Assembly (NCBI RefSeq): GCF_000236905.1
Contig: NC_016528.1
Span: forward strand, 10,001-74,000
Direction of reading: 5' to 3'
DNA: 64,000 nt
DNA from: Tetrapisispora phaffii CBS 4417
Taxonomy: Eukaryota; Ascomycota; Saccharomycetes; Saccharomycetales; Saccharomycetaceae
Position numbers and translations under genes: made by a program. Shown in pieces: positions 36,554 through 47,210 of the stretch. Below the pieces are notes generated by a model. The model ran no database searches. It was not told where the DNA came from and worked only from the letters and a program-made list of their open reading frames with translations. Position 1 is the stretch's first letter. Each line of letters starts with the position of its first letter.

Positions 36554-38443
36554 ATGACGTTAAGTGACCAAGAAATAGAAAATCTTCTGAGTTCGATCCC
36601 AGAAGATCTGAAGGAAAAGATTAGAGTTTGGTTTAGATATGATGACAATCAGGAAACTGTTGATGAAGTTAAGGAATTATGTGTAAATAAATCCCTTGAT
36701 GAATTACACAAGCGGTTCGATCAACGTATCGTATTTGGTACCGCAGGCTTAAGATCCCGCATGGAAGCTGGTTTTAATAGAATGAATGCTTTGACGGTAT
36801 TACAATCTACCCAAGGTTTAGCTAGCTATATTAAGTCTCAGTTTCCTTCAAACTTGACAGCTGTTGTAGGCCATGATCATAGGTATCACTCAAAAGAATT
36901 TGCGCAAATAACAGCAGCAGTATTTTTAAATGCAGGTTTCAAGGTGTACTACTTGAACCCAAATGATGAATTCGTACATACCCCAATGGTACCATTCGGA
37001 ATTAATTTGTACAGTGCCTCTATTGGTGTTATGATAACTGCTAGTCATAACCCAGAAATGGATAATGGTTATAAAGTTTACTACAACAATGGTTGCCAAA
37101 TTATTCCACCACATGATAAGAATATTGCTGAATGTATTGAGAAGAACCTAGAACCGTTGAGTGACAATTGGAATACTGAAGCTGTTATTTCAAAAGCAAT
37201 TGAAAATGTCAAACTCATTTATTCGAAAGAAGATGTACTACAACAATATATGTTGAACTTAGATAAGTATATAATTCCAAAAAACATTTCCCTTGGTACT
37301 ACCATTAAAGGGAAAAAACCATGGTTTGTCTATACACCTATGCACGGAGTGGGCTACCAAATTTTCCATAGAATAAGTTCAACATGTTTGAACTTAGTTG
37401 AAGATATTGACTATGTTTGCGTTAAGGAACAAATAGTTCCTGATCCTTCCTTCCCAACAGTAAGTTTCCCAAACCCTGAAGAGAAAGGTGCTCTAGATCT
37501 TGGTATTAAATATGCCAAAAAGCATAATATTGATTTAGTTGTGGCCAACGATCCAGATGCCGATAGATTTTCAGTAGCTGTTAGAAACCCTCTAACTGAT
37601 GAATTCCAACAGCTTACTGGTAATGAAATAGGTTTCTTGTTTGCTTATTTCCTATGGGAACAGTATAGTATGTTACCTGCTGATTTTAAGGATAAGTTTC
37701 CTTTAGCTATGATTAATTCAACCGTCTCATCACAAATGATCAAAAAAATGGCAGAAGTAGAAGGGTTTTATTATGAAGACACTTTAACGGGCTTCAAATG
37801 GATTGGTAATAAGGCTCGAGAATTAGAAAAGGAAGGTTATTATGTTCCATTTGGTTTTGAAGAAGCCATTGGTTATATGTTTCCAAAAATGGAATGTGAC
37901 AAGGATGGTATTACGGCAACTGTAGTGTTTCTTCAAGCATACTATGGATGGTGTATGAATAATAAGCAAAGTCTTTTTGACATAATAGAAACAGGTTTCA
38001 AAAAATATGGAGTTTTCAAAGAATATAATGGTTATTATATAGTGAATGATTTATCATTGACTAAAATAATATTTGACAATATCAGAGAAAATAAAAATGA
38101 TAAAGAAAAATATGTATCTCATATTGGTACTGAGTTTAAAGTAATAACCTTCAGAGATTTGACATTAGGATACCAATCTGATACCATTGGAAATGTTCCC
38201 ACTCTTCCAGTTGATCCATCTTCACAGATGATTACAATGACTATAATCCCTACTTCATTGCCAGAGAATGGTTCTGTTAGGTTTACTATTCGTGGATCAG
38301 GCACCGAACCAAAATTAAAAGTATATATTGAAGCTAACGCTAAAACTGAAGCAGAGGCAAACCGTTTAGCAAAACTGACTTGGGACGTCTTAAAAAGAGA
38401 ATGGTTCAGTTCTGAAAAAACAGGCTTGACTACAAATTTCTAG
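36554..38443 (+). CDS. PRM15: Phosphoribomutase / phosphopentomutase (Prm15, also Pgm3)
   Basis: 629 aa from the ATG at 36554, against about 622 in S. cerevisiae. The enzyme interconverts ribose-1-phosphate and ribose-5-phosphate in nucleoside salvage, with glucose-1,6-bisphosphate as cofactor. Alpha-D-phosphohexomutase signatures are complete: FGTAGLRSRMEAGFNRMNAL near 58-77, and the phosphoserine loop TASHNP near 162-167 with the catalytic Ser at about 164. The metal-binding DPDADRFS is near 333-340, the sugar-binding GFEEAIGYMFP lies near 435-445, and FTIRGSGTEPKLKVYIEA binds phosphate near 577-594. It is tandem to FCP1 as in S. cerevisiae (YMR277W-YMR278W). Confidence 0.95.
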   Translation: MTLSDQEIENLLSSIPEDLKEKIRVWFRYDDNQETVDEVKELCVNKSLDELHKRFDQRIVFGTAGLRSRMEAGFNRMNALTVLQSTQGLASYIKSQFPSNLTAVVGHDHRYHSKEFAQITAAVFLNAGFKVYYLNPNDEFVHTPMVPFGINLYSASIGVMITASHNPEMDNGYKVYYNNGCQIIPPHDKNIAECIEKNLEPLSDNWNTEAVISKAIENVKLIYSKEDVLQQYMLNLDKYIIPKNISLGTTIKGKKPWFVYTPMHGVGYQIFHRISSTCLNLVEDIDYVCVKEQIVPDPSFPTVSFPNPEEKGALDLGIKYAKKHNIDLVVANDPDADRFSVAVRNPLTDEFQQLTGNEIGFLFAYFLWEQYSMLPADFKDKFPLAMINSTVSSQMIKKMAEVEGFYYEDTLTGFKWIGNKARELEKEGYYVPFGFEEAIGYMFPKMECDKDGITATVVFLQAYYGWCMNNKQSLFDIIETGFKKYGVFKEYNGYYIVNDLSLTKIIFDNIRENKNDKEKYVSHIGTEFKVITFRDLTLGYQSDTIGNVPTLPVDPSSQMITMTIIPTSLPENGSVRFTIRGSGTEPKLKVYIEANAKTEAEANRLAKLTWDVLKREWFSSEKTGLTTNF

Positions 38444-39178
38444 AATAATAACCAAACGAAGTCCACTTGACAAATATTCAAATATAATCAAAAAAACCAA
38501 TCTATCATTATCCAAGACTATGCCTATTACCATTTTTCAAACCTTCAATCCAGATTCAAGATAACGAAACTCGTCGGTTAAGATAGAGAGAGCGGGTGAG
38601 ATCTCTTTACAACTCTACCTTTGTCATCACACATGCAATTACGCCAAGAAAAATCTCTTCTACGCCGTTTCACATGAAAAGTAACTTAACATGCAGATAT
38701 TCCAAAACGTAAATTTTATATCCAGGAAGCCTCAAACCTTCGAAAATTAATTTACACCTCTGAAAAGCTTTCGTTAGGACGTCGTTATTAAATTCATTGG
38801 AATATCAATACGTTAAGAAGCACTACAAGAGGAACGTTCATATTTAATGAAAAGTTGATTGTATTTTATTGATTGTTAAACAGTGAAATGTCTAAAAGTG
38901 TCAAGGCTAGCGTTCGCGCTGCAATCTTGTGGAGTTTTTCACATTTGTATAAGTCACGGATGAAGTGTGGCTTCAATTGTTAAGATATCTCATTAACCAT
39001 ATTTAAAGGTGAGATGACTGATATTATTGATGCATATAAAAGATGGATAATATGATTGTTTTGAAATTGTATATTTCATACCTTGTTATAGCTACATATT
39101 TTTATATTACTTATTTCATATTTTTAGTTCAATTCATGATAGTCAAAGAGAATTGATTGGTTAAGTGAGTGTAAAAGA
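38444..39178. other. Gap between PRM15 and the methyltransferase gene
   Basis: 735 bp, AT-rich, no gene. A purine-rich stretch near 38580-38610 and scattered short palindromes are unremarkable. In S. cerevisiae other genes (YMR279C, CAT8) lie to the right of PRM15, and no trace of them is visible. Confidence 0.4.
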
Positions 39179-40150
39179 ATGAGAGTACCGTTTAGAAAAT
39201 TTATCGATGAGCATCCTAACGAAATATTAGTCCTTGATGGTGGCCAGGGCACAGAATTGGAAAACAGAGGTGTGAATATTAATTCTCCCTTGTGGTCTAC
39301 TATTTCGTTCGTAAATGACAAATTTTGGGATGAAAACATTGAAAACACTGAGAGAAAGTGCATAAGGGAAATGTTTAATGATTTTAAAGACGCAGGTGCT
39401 AATGTGTTTTCGACTTTAACATATCAAACTAGTTTCTCTTCTGTATCGGAGAATACTGACATCAAAAGTTTACAAGAGTATCATGAGTTGTTAAGAAAAA
39501 TTACAGGGTTTTGCCGAAGGTGCATAAGTGACGACGATTATTTGCTTGGATGCATTGGAGCTTATGCTGCAAGTATCGGTGCAGAATATGATGGTAATTA
39601 TGGCCTTTTCGCTGGAAAGATAGATTACTTAAAGTACTTCAAACCACAATTAGATGAATTCAATAACGACATGAATATTGATATCATTGGATTTGAAACA
39701 ATACCAAATAAACATGAATTAGAAGCTATACTATCCTGGGATGAAGACATTATAAACAGACCATTTTTTATTGCATTGTCATTAAGTGATAAAAATGGAT
39801 TAAGAGATGGAACCTCATTCGAAGAAATGGGGAGATTATTTGCAAAATATAAAGGTAGAAACAAAAATTTGGTCTATGTAGGTGGAAACTGTATAAGTTA
39901 TGCATACTCCATTGATAACATTAGAAAATTACATGATATTGTACCTCATTTAAACTTAATTGCATACCCAAATAGTGGTGAAATATACGATCAAAAGTCA
40001 AAGCAATGGTCTTCAACTTCAGCGATTAAGATATCTTGGGAAGAAGTAGTAAACGAATATGCAGATGCTGGCGTTAAGATCATTGGCGGGTGCTGTAGAA
40101 CAACTCCTGACGATATAAAACAAATAAAAAAAGCAGTTGATGCATTATAA
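39179..40150 (+). CDS. Homocysteine S-methyltransferase of the Mht1/Sam4 family
   Basis: 323 aa, ATG at 39179, the same length as yeast Mht1 (about 324). These cytosolic enzymes methylate homocysteine to methionine using S-methylmethionine (Mht1) or S-adenosylmethionine (Sam4). LVLDGGQGTELENRGVNINS opens the TIM barrel near 19-38, DIDIIGFETIPNKHELEAIL-type sequence is near 163-182, and the zinc site is formed by a Cys near 233 (VGGNC) and the GGCC pair near 301-304 (IIGGCCRTTPDDI). All three Cys ligands are present. In S. cerevisiae MHT1 and SAM4 are on chromosomes XII and XVI, so its place between PRM15 and NAB6 is a lineage-specific position. The two duplicates cannot be told apart here. 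Confidence 0.92.
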   Translation: MRVPFRKFIDEHPNEILVLDGGQGTELENRGVNINSPLWSTISFVNDKFWDENIENTERKCIREMFNDFKDAGANVFSTLTYQTSFSSVSENTDIKSLQEYHELLRKITGFCRRCISDDDYLLGCIGAYAASIGAEYDGNYGLFAGKIDYLKYFKPQLDEFNNDMNIDIIGFETIPNKHELEAILSWDEDIINRPFFIALSLSDKNGLRDGTSFEEMGRLFAKYKGRNKNLVYVGGNCISYAYSIDNIRKLHDIVPHLNLIAYPNSGEIYDQKSKQWSSTSAIKISWEEVVNEYADAGVKIIGGCCRTTPDDIKQIKKAVDAL

Positions 40151-40297
40151 TATTTTAGAGAATAGTTTCAATAATAAGTATGATAAATAATATTTAATTG
40201 TAATCTGCTCTAACATGAACATGAGTGGTACATAATGCTCAATAAAAAATATTTGACATAATTACATTTTCTAAAAATATATTATATAATTATCTTT

Positions 40298-43200
40298 CTA
40301 TTGCTTTGCAAAATCAATGTCATTTTCATCATAAAATTCAGGTTCCTCAATAGATGCATTCAACACGTTTGCTGCATACATGAATGTTGAATGTTGAACT
40401 TGTGCCAAATACTGTGACATTACATCTGAGCCGGGAATTATTTTCTTATGTGTCCTTTTCCTAGTCCTTTCTGATCTTGGGTTATCAACTCTTGTATTAT
40501 GTGTCCTATGATAATCATGAGATAGCTTATTTGGTGCCATTGGACCATCAGCTTTAAATACTATTGCGTCCACTTTTGGTCGTTCACCTAAATCTAAGTT
40601 ATTTGGTTTTGGCTTTCTGTTTCTATGACTTTTAAAACCATTTCCTGGTGAATTTATAATCAATTCAACGTCAGTTGAAGAATTGGAAGCAGAATCGTCA
40701 ATATCACTTTCATTCTCAGAATTCTTGAATCCTGTGTCTGAAGTTAATTTTAATTTTGCCAGAGACAAGGTTTCATCTTCCTGGATATTTTGGTTTGGAG
40801 ATGTGGTAATTCCCAGAGAATCCAAATTGATACGTTTATTATCGATTTGTTTTATTTCATCATTTCTTTTCCTCTCTTCCTCTAATTGTTGTAGTCTAAT
40901 ATTATAAGAAGGCTTTTTGACTTTTCTAAAGTATCGAGAATTTTTATTTGATACTAGACTCTTGTTGACGTTACCACAACGATCTTTACCATAGCCAATG
41001 ATTAGACCCTTGTATCTATTTTTGTATCTTTCATGGAAGTTATTATTATCCTCATTTTTAACTAATTCTACCAATTTGATTGCAGACCTGATGTTTGTAA
41101 AATTTATCCAACAACAATGCTTATCCTTTAAAAAGTTGATCTGTTCCATTTCACCAAATTTGGAAAAATCTTCCCTTAACTGCTGTTCAGATGGTAGAAT
41201 ATATTTATTATGATATTCCTTATAATTAGGATCGTTAATATACTTGTCTTTAAATGCAAATTCTGGCAAACTTACATAAACGTTTCTGCTAGCTCCAGCA
41301 GTAACAGCTAATTCGATTGCCTTTGGAAGTGGGCCAGGGTGGTCACCCCAACCGATTTTAAGTGTATTATTATGTAATATTATTGGATCGATAAATGAAT
41401 TGGCATAAAATTGAGCGGCAGCTTGAGGATCAATAAAGATAACAAAGCAAATATTTTTTTCTCTAATGTATTTAACTTGTTGGATTATTCCACCTCTTGT
41501 GACATTGCAAATATCTTCGGTTTTTGATCTAGGATTTATGTTACCAATGAAAATAGTTCTATTTCCGACACCACCACCCATTTTTGAGGCCATTTCTGCT
41601 GATGTTGCAAATTGTGACTGTAATGTTTGTGGTAATGGTACATTATACAATTGATTATTATAATGTTTCATGTTATAATCAACTCTGTCATTTGCATATT
41701 CCTCATGAACTATATGAGATGATAGGAAGGGAGTAGTTGTCCACATATTTTCCATGTAACCTGATGGCGGACTCTGATATATAGGATTTGCATAAATCAT
41801 AGGGTCTCTAGAAATTGATACATTTGGCAGATGTTCTGCCCTAATTTCTATATGAGGATTTGAATAGTTTGAGATATCTAAATTGAAAGTATGTGTTTGA
41901 ATCTCTAGTTCACTCAATTTATTAGCTATTTCTATCTCGTTTTCATCATATATAGAAGGAATATCATTCATATCTACTTCAGTGTTATGATTTATTGGTG
42001 ACTCCAGAGTATACGTATTTAACGTATCACTAGTACCTTTTTTACTTAAAGACTGTCTGTTAGAATTTGATACCGCATGTTTAGTCCTATCAAAAGATAC
42101 ATAGAGACAGTTTTTAATTGTCTTTGAGAGGTTCTTCGATCTAATATAGTGTAAAACTTCTATCACCATAGATATATTCAGGAAAGACAGTATCACATAA
42201 TGTGCTGGAAATTCATTGTCTTTTCCATTATTGTTAACAATATAGAGAGATTCAATAATGTATCTCTTGTTAGCATTGGAGCTTAAGAAGGGAAGATATG
42301 TCTCAATAAAGTCATCAATTTTATCTACTCGTTTATCGAATTCTATGCAAAGTGATCGAGTTGCTCCAAAATTAGCAACTTGGTATTGAATCAATGATGT
42401 CAGTTCAAAATCGGTTTCATTTTTTTGGGACTCGACACTTATTTTTCCATTTCCTTTATTAATATTATTTTGCAAATAGCATAATGATACAAAACTTAAT
42501 TTTAAATTCTCTGAGTTCAACTGTGTTTTGTATTCTGATAACTTTTGTAATACACTGTTATAAAAATCCAAACATATTGAACGAGAGGTGAAACTTAAAA
42601 GAATTGATTTAACCGAATTTTGATGTGTCTCATATGACGGCACAACGTATACACTTTCAATTAACCCATAATTAACAAACTTCTCAATAAACGTGTGTAA
42701 ATCGATAGACTCATTGATATTCTCAAACAGTAGTGATCTTGTGTGGTAAGTATCGTCCCCTTTTGGTAAGATTTGGTAGCTTATCTTATAGGCTATAGCA
42801 GACTCTTCTTCGAAGACTTCTCGATTCCTTTTTTCATCATCTAAGGTATCTACTTTCTCATAATTATCACTTTTGGCTCTTTCACTTTTATCACCTACTA
42901 AATGTGGTGAAGTGATTATTGGAGGGTTAGGAAATACCATTTGGTTACTATTCCTTCTGTTATATGATATCCCTCTTGAGGGACTTGCTTGGAAAGATAA
43001 ATAAGATTTATTGGGAGTCGACACAAATGGTGAGTTCATCAAAATATGAGATGGTAATAAAGTTGTACCATAAGCATAGTCAAATGGAGTTGGAGGTGGA
43101 TTTGGCAAAGGTGTTTGTTGCGAGTGATATGGATGGCTCTCATATTGAGAATAACTTGAATTAATTGGAGAGTCTAGTTGGGATAACCCCTGATGATTGG

Positions 43201-43417
43201 AATACATGTGGTTTTCCGAAGTGCCATGTTTATAGCCTCTATTTTGAAAATTATATGGAGGAGGGTTCATATTCCTATGAGAAAACATTACCGGTTGAAT
43301 TGTCTGTTGGAAAGGGACTTTTCCTCCCTGTTGTTGAAATGGATGAGCAGCGTTATTCTCATTGTTGTTATGAGCCTGATCATTATTATTCCCCATCTTC
43401 TTGTGTGGAGACTTCAT
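40298..43417 (-). CDS. NAB6: Nab6-type mRNA-binding protein (RRM)
   Basis: 1039 aa, ATG at 43417, somewhat shorter than yeast Nab6 (about 1134). Nab6 binds poly(A)+ mRNAs, notably those for cell wall proteins. The first ~230 residues are Asn/Pro/Gln-rich and disordered (PPYNFQNRGYKH, LPNPPPTPFDYAYG). Central RRM-like domains fill about 200-460. A canonical RRM is at about 620-700 with RNP motifs TIFIGNIN and ICFVIFID, and another at about 709-830 (RNVYVSLPEF, CCWINFTNIRSA). The C-terminal third is charged. The related S. cerevisiae protein Mrn1 shares this layout, but it has a different neighbourhood, whereas NAB6 (YML117W) fits the YML/YMR block here. It is convergent with the methyltransferase gene, 147 bp apart. 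Confidence 0.88.
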   Translation of the reverse strand: MKSPHKKMGNNNDQAHNNNENNAAHPFQQQGGKVPFQQTIQPVMFSHRNMNPPPYNFQNRGYKHGTSENHMYSNHQGLSQLDSPINSSYSQYESHPYHSQQTPLPNPPPTPFDYAYGTTLLPSHILMNSPFVSTPNKSYLSFQASPSRGISYNRRNSNQMVFPNPPIITSPHLVGDKSERAKSDNYEKVDTLDDEKRNREVFEEESAIAYKISYQILPKGDDTYHTRSLLFENINESIDLHTFIEKFVNYGLIESVYVVPSYETHQNSVKSILLSFTSRSICLDFYNSVLQKLSEYKTQLNSENLKLSFVSLCYLQNNINKGNGKISVESQKNETDFELTSLIQYQVANFGATRSLCIEFDKRVDKIDDFIETYLPFLSSNANKRYIIESLYIVNNNGKDNEFPAHYVILSFLNISMVIEVLHYIRSKNLSKTIKNCLYVSFDRTKHAVSNSNRQSLSKKGTSDTLNTYTLESPINHNTEVDMNDIPSIYDENEIEIANKLSELEIQTHTFNLDISNYSNPHIEIRAEHLPNVSISRDPMIYANPIYQSPPSGYMENMWTTTPFLSSHIVHEEYANDRVDYNMKHYNNQLYNVPLPQTLQSQFATSAEMASKMGGGVGNRTIFIGNINPRSKTEDICNVTRGGIIQQVKYIREKNICFVIFIDPQAAAQFYANSFIDPIILHNNTLKIGWGDHPGPLPKAIELAVTAGASRNVYVSLPEFAFKDKYINDPNYKEYHNKYILPSEQQLREDFSKFGEMEQINFLKDKHCCWINFTNIRSAIKLVELVKNEDNNNFHERYKNRYKGLIIGYGKDRCGNVNKSLVSNKNSRYFRKVKKPSYNIRLQQLEEERKRNDEIKQIDNKRINLDSLGITTSPNQNIQEDETLSLAKLKLTSDTGFKNSENESDIDDSASNSSTDVELIINSPGNGFKSHRNRKPKPNNLDLGERPKVDAIVFKADGPMAPNKLSHDYHRTHNTRVDNPRSERTRKRTHKKIIPGSDVMSQYLAQVQHSTFMYAANVLNASIEEPEFYDENDIDFAKQ

Positions 43418-44102
43418 TGTATATCCCTTTATAATAAAAAGTGAAACACTAATTTTTTTTAAAGCCTTTTATATTTAGAAAATAAATACCTCTATTATGA
43501 GTACCTTAAACTAGGTAATGTTGTAGAAAGTTCCTTTAAAGATAAACTTACGAGCAGTTAGAACTTGTTTAAGTATAAACACGAGTTTTTTAATTTTGCA
43601 GCCTTAAAATGGTTGTCAATATTTTATATTTGCAGTGACGTAGCCTTCCTTCAAATAATTGTTACCAACTATTCACAAATAACATAAAATCCACTTCAGT
43701 GTATCAATTAACAATTCCTATTCTTTAGTTTCGTTCTTTATAAAAATCGAAAGAAACTTTATAGATGGAGAACTTTAAAATATTACCTGTTCTCTTTCCA
43801 TTTAAAGTTATGTAATTATATTCAGTTTCCCAAAAATGTTCCAAAGTGAAACTTGGGACAAAAAGAGAAAACTTGTTTTAAAATGTCACTATAAATATAC
43901 AACAATGAATAAAAGAATTGCTGTTAATGGTAATTCGATATTAATGAGGTTAGGAGTAATCTGTGATTATATATTTGAATTCATTGTAGTGGAATTATTT
44001 GTAAAGCCTTGGTGTTTTTGCATTGTTATTGAATTGGCTCAAACAAAATTTGGATTTTTATTGAAAAGCAACGGATCTGAGAATCACACTTGTTAATAAG
44101 AT
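43418..44102. other. Divergent promoter between NAB6 and GPI12
   Basis: 685 bp, AT-rich. An 86-codon frame from an ATG at 43836 ends six bases before the GPI12 start; it leaves no room for a separate GPI12 promoter and has no coding character, so it is treated as 5' leader sequence. Confidence 0.4.
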
Positions 44103-45008
44103 ATGGGAATTTTATTTAAACTATTTAAATGTTATTGCATACTATCCATTCTTTACATTTGGTTAACTCCTCATATTGAAGATTTGAATTTGAAATCCTT
44201 TTATTCAAATGTACAATTGAATATATCTCAACAGAGCTTGAAATCCGTGAATTTGATTATTGCTCATCCAGATGATGAGGTAATGTTCTTCACACCCACA
44301 CTATTACAATTGGATGATATTCTTCCAACTCATGTTCCCTTCAATGTGATATGTTTGTCAAAGGGTGTTGACGTTGATGGCAGAGCTGTCGGTGATTTAA
44401 GAAGTAATGAAATAATGGACTCGTTAACAATGTTGCTGGGTCACAGAAGAGCAGGTCTCAATAGGGAAGTTAAATTGCACCAATTTGAATATGAAGATGG
44501 TATGGACAAACAGTGGGATATTTCAAAAGTTGTTACTGATATCCAAAATACTATTTCAATGGAATCTAATGTGGATGGTTTAAAGCACTGGTTGCTAACA
44601 TTTGATGCCCAGGGTGTGTCAGAGCATCCGAATCATATAGCATGTTATGATGCTATGATGACCTTGAAACAGAAAAGTAGTAATCCTGGTGATTATTTAT
44701 TGATGACACTAAATAGCTATGGTTCTAATATTATTCTGAAGTATAGTTCATTTCTCCCAGTTGTTTTCAAACTACTTATCAATATCATCAATGATAAATT
44801 TAGAATTTTTGAATTAAAACAGGTACCATTTCTTTCAATGCACAAAGAACATGATCAGATCCAATTTATCAATACTTTTCCACACTATATAATGGCATTG
44901 TCCTCTATGCTGAACAGTCATACATCTCAAATGGTCTGGTTTAGATATGGTTGGTGGAGTTTCTCGAGATTTGTGTTTGTAAATGATTTACATATTATAG
45001 ATTTATAA
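44103..45008 (+). CDS. GPI12: N-acetylglucosaminyl-phosphatidylinositol deacetylase
   Basis: 301 aa, ATG at 44103, against about 304 in yeast. Gpi12 is the ER enzyme (PIG-L homologue) that deacetylates GlcNAc-PI in the second step of GPI-anchor synthesis on the cytoplasmic face. One N-terminal membrane segment (about 5-22) precedes the catalytic domain. The zinc/catalytic motif AHPDDEVMFF is at about 54-63 (H55, D57-D58, E59), and a second ligand region is seen in VSEHPNHIACYD near 176-187. The C-terminus keeps the family-specific QMVWFRYGWWSFSRFVFVND near 277-296. It is convergent with AEP2 (139-bp gap), as in the S. cerevisiae neighbours YMR281W and YMR282C. Confidence 0.95.
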   Translation: MGILFKLFKCYCILSILYIWLTPHIEDLNLKSFYSNVQLNISQQSLKSVNLIIAHPDDEVMFFTPTLLQLDDILPTHVPFNVICLSKGVDVDGRAVGDLRSNEIMDSLTMLLGHRRAGLNREVKLHQFEYEDGMDKQWDISKVVTDIQNTISMESNVDGLKHWLLTFDAQGVSEHPNHIACYDAMMTLKQKSSNPGDYLLMTLNSYGSNIILKYSSFLPVVFKLLINIINDKFRIFELKQVPFLSMHKEHDQIQFINTFPHYIMALSSMLNSHTSQMVWFRYGWWSFSRFVFVNDLHIIDL

Positions 45009-45147
45009 GGGGCATTCTATATAAGAATATATGATATATTGTATTTACATTGTTATTGTTAATTTTTAACTGGATATTATTGGCAAACAAGCTGCACAAT
45101 ATTTAAATGCTATAGTAATCGTTTGACAAATTTTGATTGATTAAAAG

Positions 45148-46857
45148 TTACCAAAGTCGGCCAAGAAGTGTATCATCTTCATCCGAGTGGTCCTCTAATT
45201 TTTCTTTGATTTTTTGTTGCAAGGAATTTCTTCTTACCTTCTGTAATTTTTTAGCAATGCTATCTTTATAATATTTAAATAATTCTTCTTTGTTTTGGTT
45301 ATCCATAGACCATTTTTCAATGAAATTACTTGCTGTAAAATAATCTTTTTTTCCTAACATTCCATCAATTGATCTCTTTTGAAAATAAAATAATAACTTC
45401 CTTTCTCCAAATGTTATCTCATCTGATCTCTTATAAAAAAATTGAGGCATAAATTCAGATACGACTTCAGCAGCAATACGACTATTCTTTGTGTAATAGA
45501 CAAGCGTATAAAGTTCTTGAAGAAGCCCTTCATCAAAATTAATTCTGATGCTTCTCATTTCATGGTATTTTTTTAGTGTTTTAAAGCAACCATATACCAA
45601 TGAACCCTTTCTGTCTAACTTGTGATCCCAACACAATACTGACCACTGCATTAATCGCCTCCAAAATTGTTGATTCAGTTCTAGATTAGGGTAGGAGTTC
45701 ATTATTTTGTCTATGATATTGATTGCCCTTTCAATTGACTTATCATCGTATGAATACGATGACAAAATAGCTTCCATAACCTCAGAGGGTAATGGTTTAC
45801 TTGCTTCATTACTTATTTGAGTACCTACATCTGAATTTCCATCTGACATAGATATATCTACGTTCCACCTTGAATTTATATAAGATGGGATATTTGATAA
45901 TTGACCAGAATAGCACAAGGAATAAACGACAGTTGCATCTAGCTTTGCCGAATGATTACTTTTCCATTTGTCATCTGTAATGATTTTGTTTGCGATTTTC
46001 AATACACCCAGTGGATCCAGTATTTTGTATCTATTTGTTAGTTTAACTGCAAAGTTTTTGCGACCTAGTCTGGTTTTATATTTCGATAAGCGATTTCCAA
46101 ATTTATCTTTATATGCTAATTCGGCTGATTTATTTTGAAACATCCAATATCTTGGCAAAGCGCCACACCTTAATTGTAGATAGTGTGTAACTGTATCTAC
46201 ATCATATAAATCTAATATCGATCTCGTTTTATTCAAAACAAATGTCAACACGATCTCTGCTCTTCCGAGATGACCTTCATTAATAAAAAATTCAATAAAT
46301 AAATTCATATCTCTTAAAGAAAGAAGACTTAACTTATCAGATCCAATTGCATTCCCATATAATTGGAATAGTTTAAAGACCATTTCTGAATGTTTTCCAT
46401 TTGGAAATTCTTTTAAAACGATTGAATCATAAATGAAACCTTTACGATCAATTAGTCTGTTTAAGAAAATCGAAAACTCATTGAACGTCAACTGTTTAGA
46501 TTCAAGCAATTCTCTCAGAAACATATATGAATTATCGTTATGTTGTAACAACTGTTCTAGGATGGTTTTTAAATTACTTTTCTGGAATAAGTCACCCCAG
46601 TGTATCTGCACTGGGGTCATTCCTAAAGTTGTCGTCCCAGTACCACTCCTTTTAATGTTACTCAATTCATCGATGGCGGTGATATCTTTCGATAGGGTAT
46701 AACTTGAAAGCGTACGTGACTGGAATCTGTATTTCAAAATAGTCGCATTAGCATTACGAATAAAAAGGTTGTTTGATAGGCATGTTGACAATGATGACTG
46801 TAGAAAATTGGATAGATTTTTCACTCCCATCGCTTGCACATTCTGATGGAGTCCCAT
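45148..46857 (-). CDS. AEP2: Aep2, mitochondrial OLI1/ATP9 mRNA translation factor
   Basis: 569 aa from the ATG at 46857, against about 580 in yeast. Aep2 is a mitochondrial matrix protein required for stability and translation of the mtDNA-encoded ATP9 (OLI1) mRNA. The N-terminus (about 1-50) is basic, Ser/Arg/Asn-rich and free of acidic residues, as in mitochondrial presequences. The rest is alpha-helical and divergent, as usual for this PPR-like family, with stretches such as KYKTRLGRKNFAVKLTNRYK. I base the assignment on sequence character, length and exact placement between GPI12 and RIT1, the S. cerevisiae order; no single motif is decisive. Confidence 0.85.
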   Translation of the reverse strand: MGLHQNVQAMGVKNLSNFLQSSLSTCLSNNLFIRNANATILKYRFQSRTLSSYTLSKDITAIDELSNIKRSGTGTTTLGMTPVQIHWGDLFQKSNLKTILEQLLQHNDNSYMFLRELLESKQLTFNEFSIFLNRLIDRKGFIYDSIVLKEFPNGKHSEMVFKLFQLYGNAIGSDKLSLLSLRDMNLFIEFFINEGHLGRAEIVLTFVLNKTRSILDLYDVDTVTHYLQLRCGALPRYWMFQNKSAELAYKDKFGNRLSKYKTRLGRKNFAVKLTNRYKILDPLGVLKIANKIITDDKWKSNHSAKLDATVVYSLCYSGQLSNIPSYINSRWNVDISMSDGNSDVGTQISNEASKPLPSEVMEAILSSYSYDDKSIERAINIIDKIMNSYPNLELNQQFWRRLMQWSVLCWDHKLDRKGSLVYGCFKTLKKYHEMRSIRINFDEGLLQELYTLVYYTKNSRIAAEVVSEFMPQFFYKRSDEITFGERKLLFYFQKRSIDGMLGKKDYFTASNFIEKWSMDNQNKEELFKYYKDSIAKKLQKVRRNSLQQKIKEKLEDHSDEDDTLLGRLW

Positions 46858-47210
46858 AACCAAAATACTTCCTTATTAGACCTCACTTCACAACTAATCG
46901 ACTTTATCCTTGCTAGCACCCACGAATAAATAACATCCAACTGTAAATTAATACCTCTTCTTTTCTTTTCTTTACTTCAAGTTATATCATTTACAGGTAT
47001 CTTTTCGTTTCTTTCCAAATTTCATTTCTTCCGCTAAGGCTTACGAATTTCAAAGTGTCACGAATTAAGAGAAAGAATAGCCAACGATTGATCGTTTGAT
47101 TGTTTATTTGTTGTTAATGCTGTATTTATGTGTATATAACTGGTTCAACATGAGATGATTATGTGTTTTTATAAAAAATTAATTATTGCTTGGGTGTTCT
47201 TCCCAAAACA
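46858..47210. other. AEP2 promoter
   Basis: 350 bp between AEP2 and the 3' end of RIT1, both on the minus strand. Pyrimidine-rich around 46940-47030. No gene or specific element is recognised. Confidence 0.4.

Noticed and set aside
43836..44096. 86-codon ATG frame just upstream of GPI12
   Set aside because: It ends six bases before the GPI12 start, has an AT-driven composition and no recognisable domain; most likely leader or promoter DNA.
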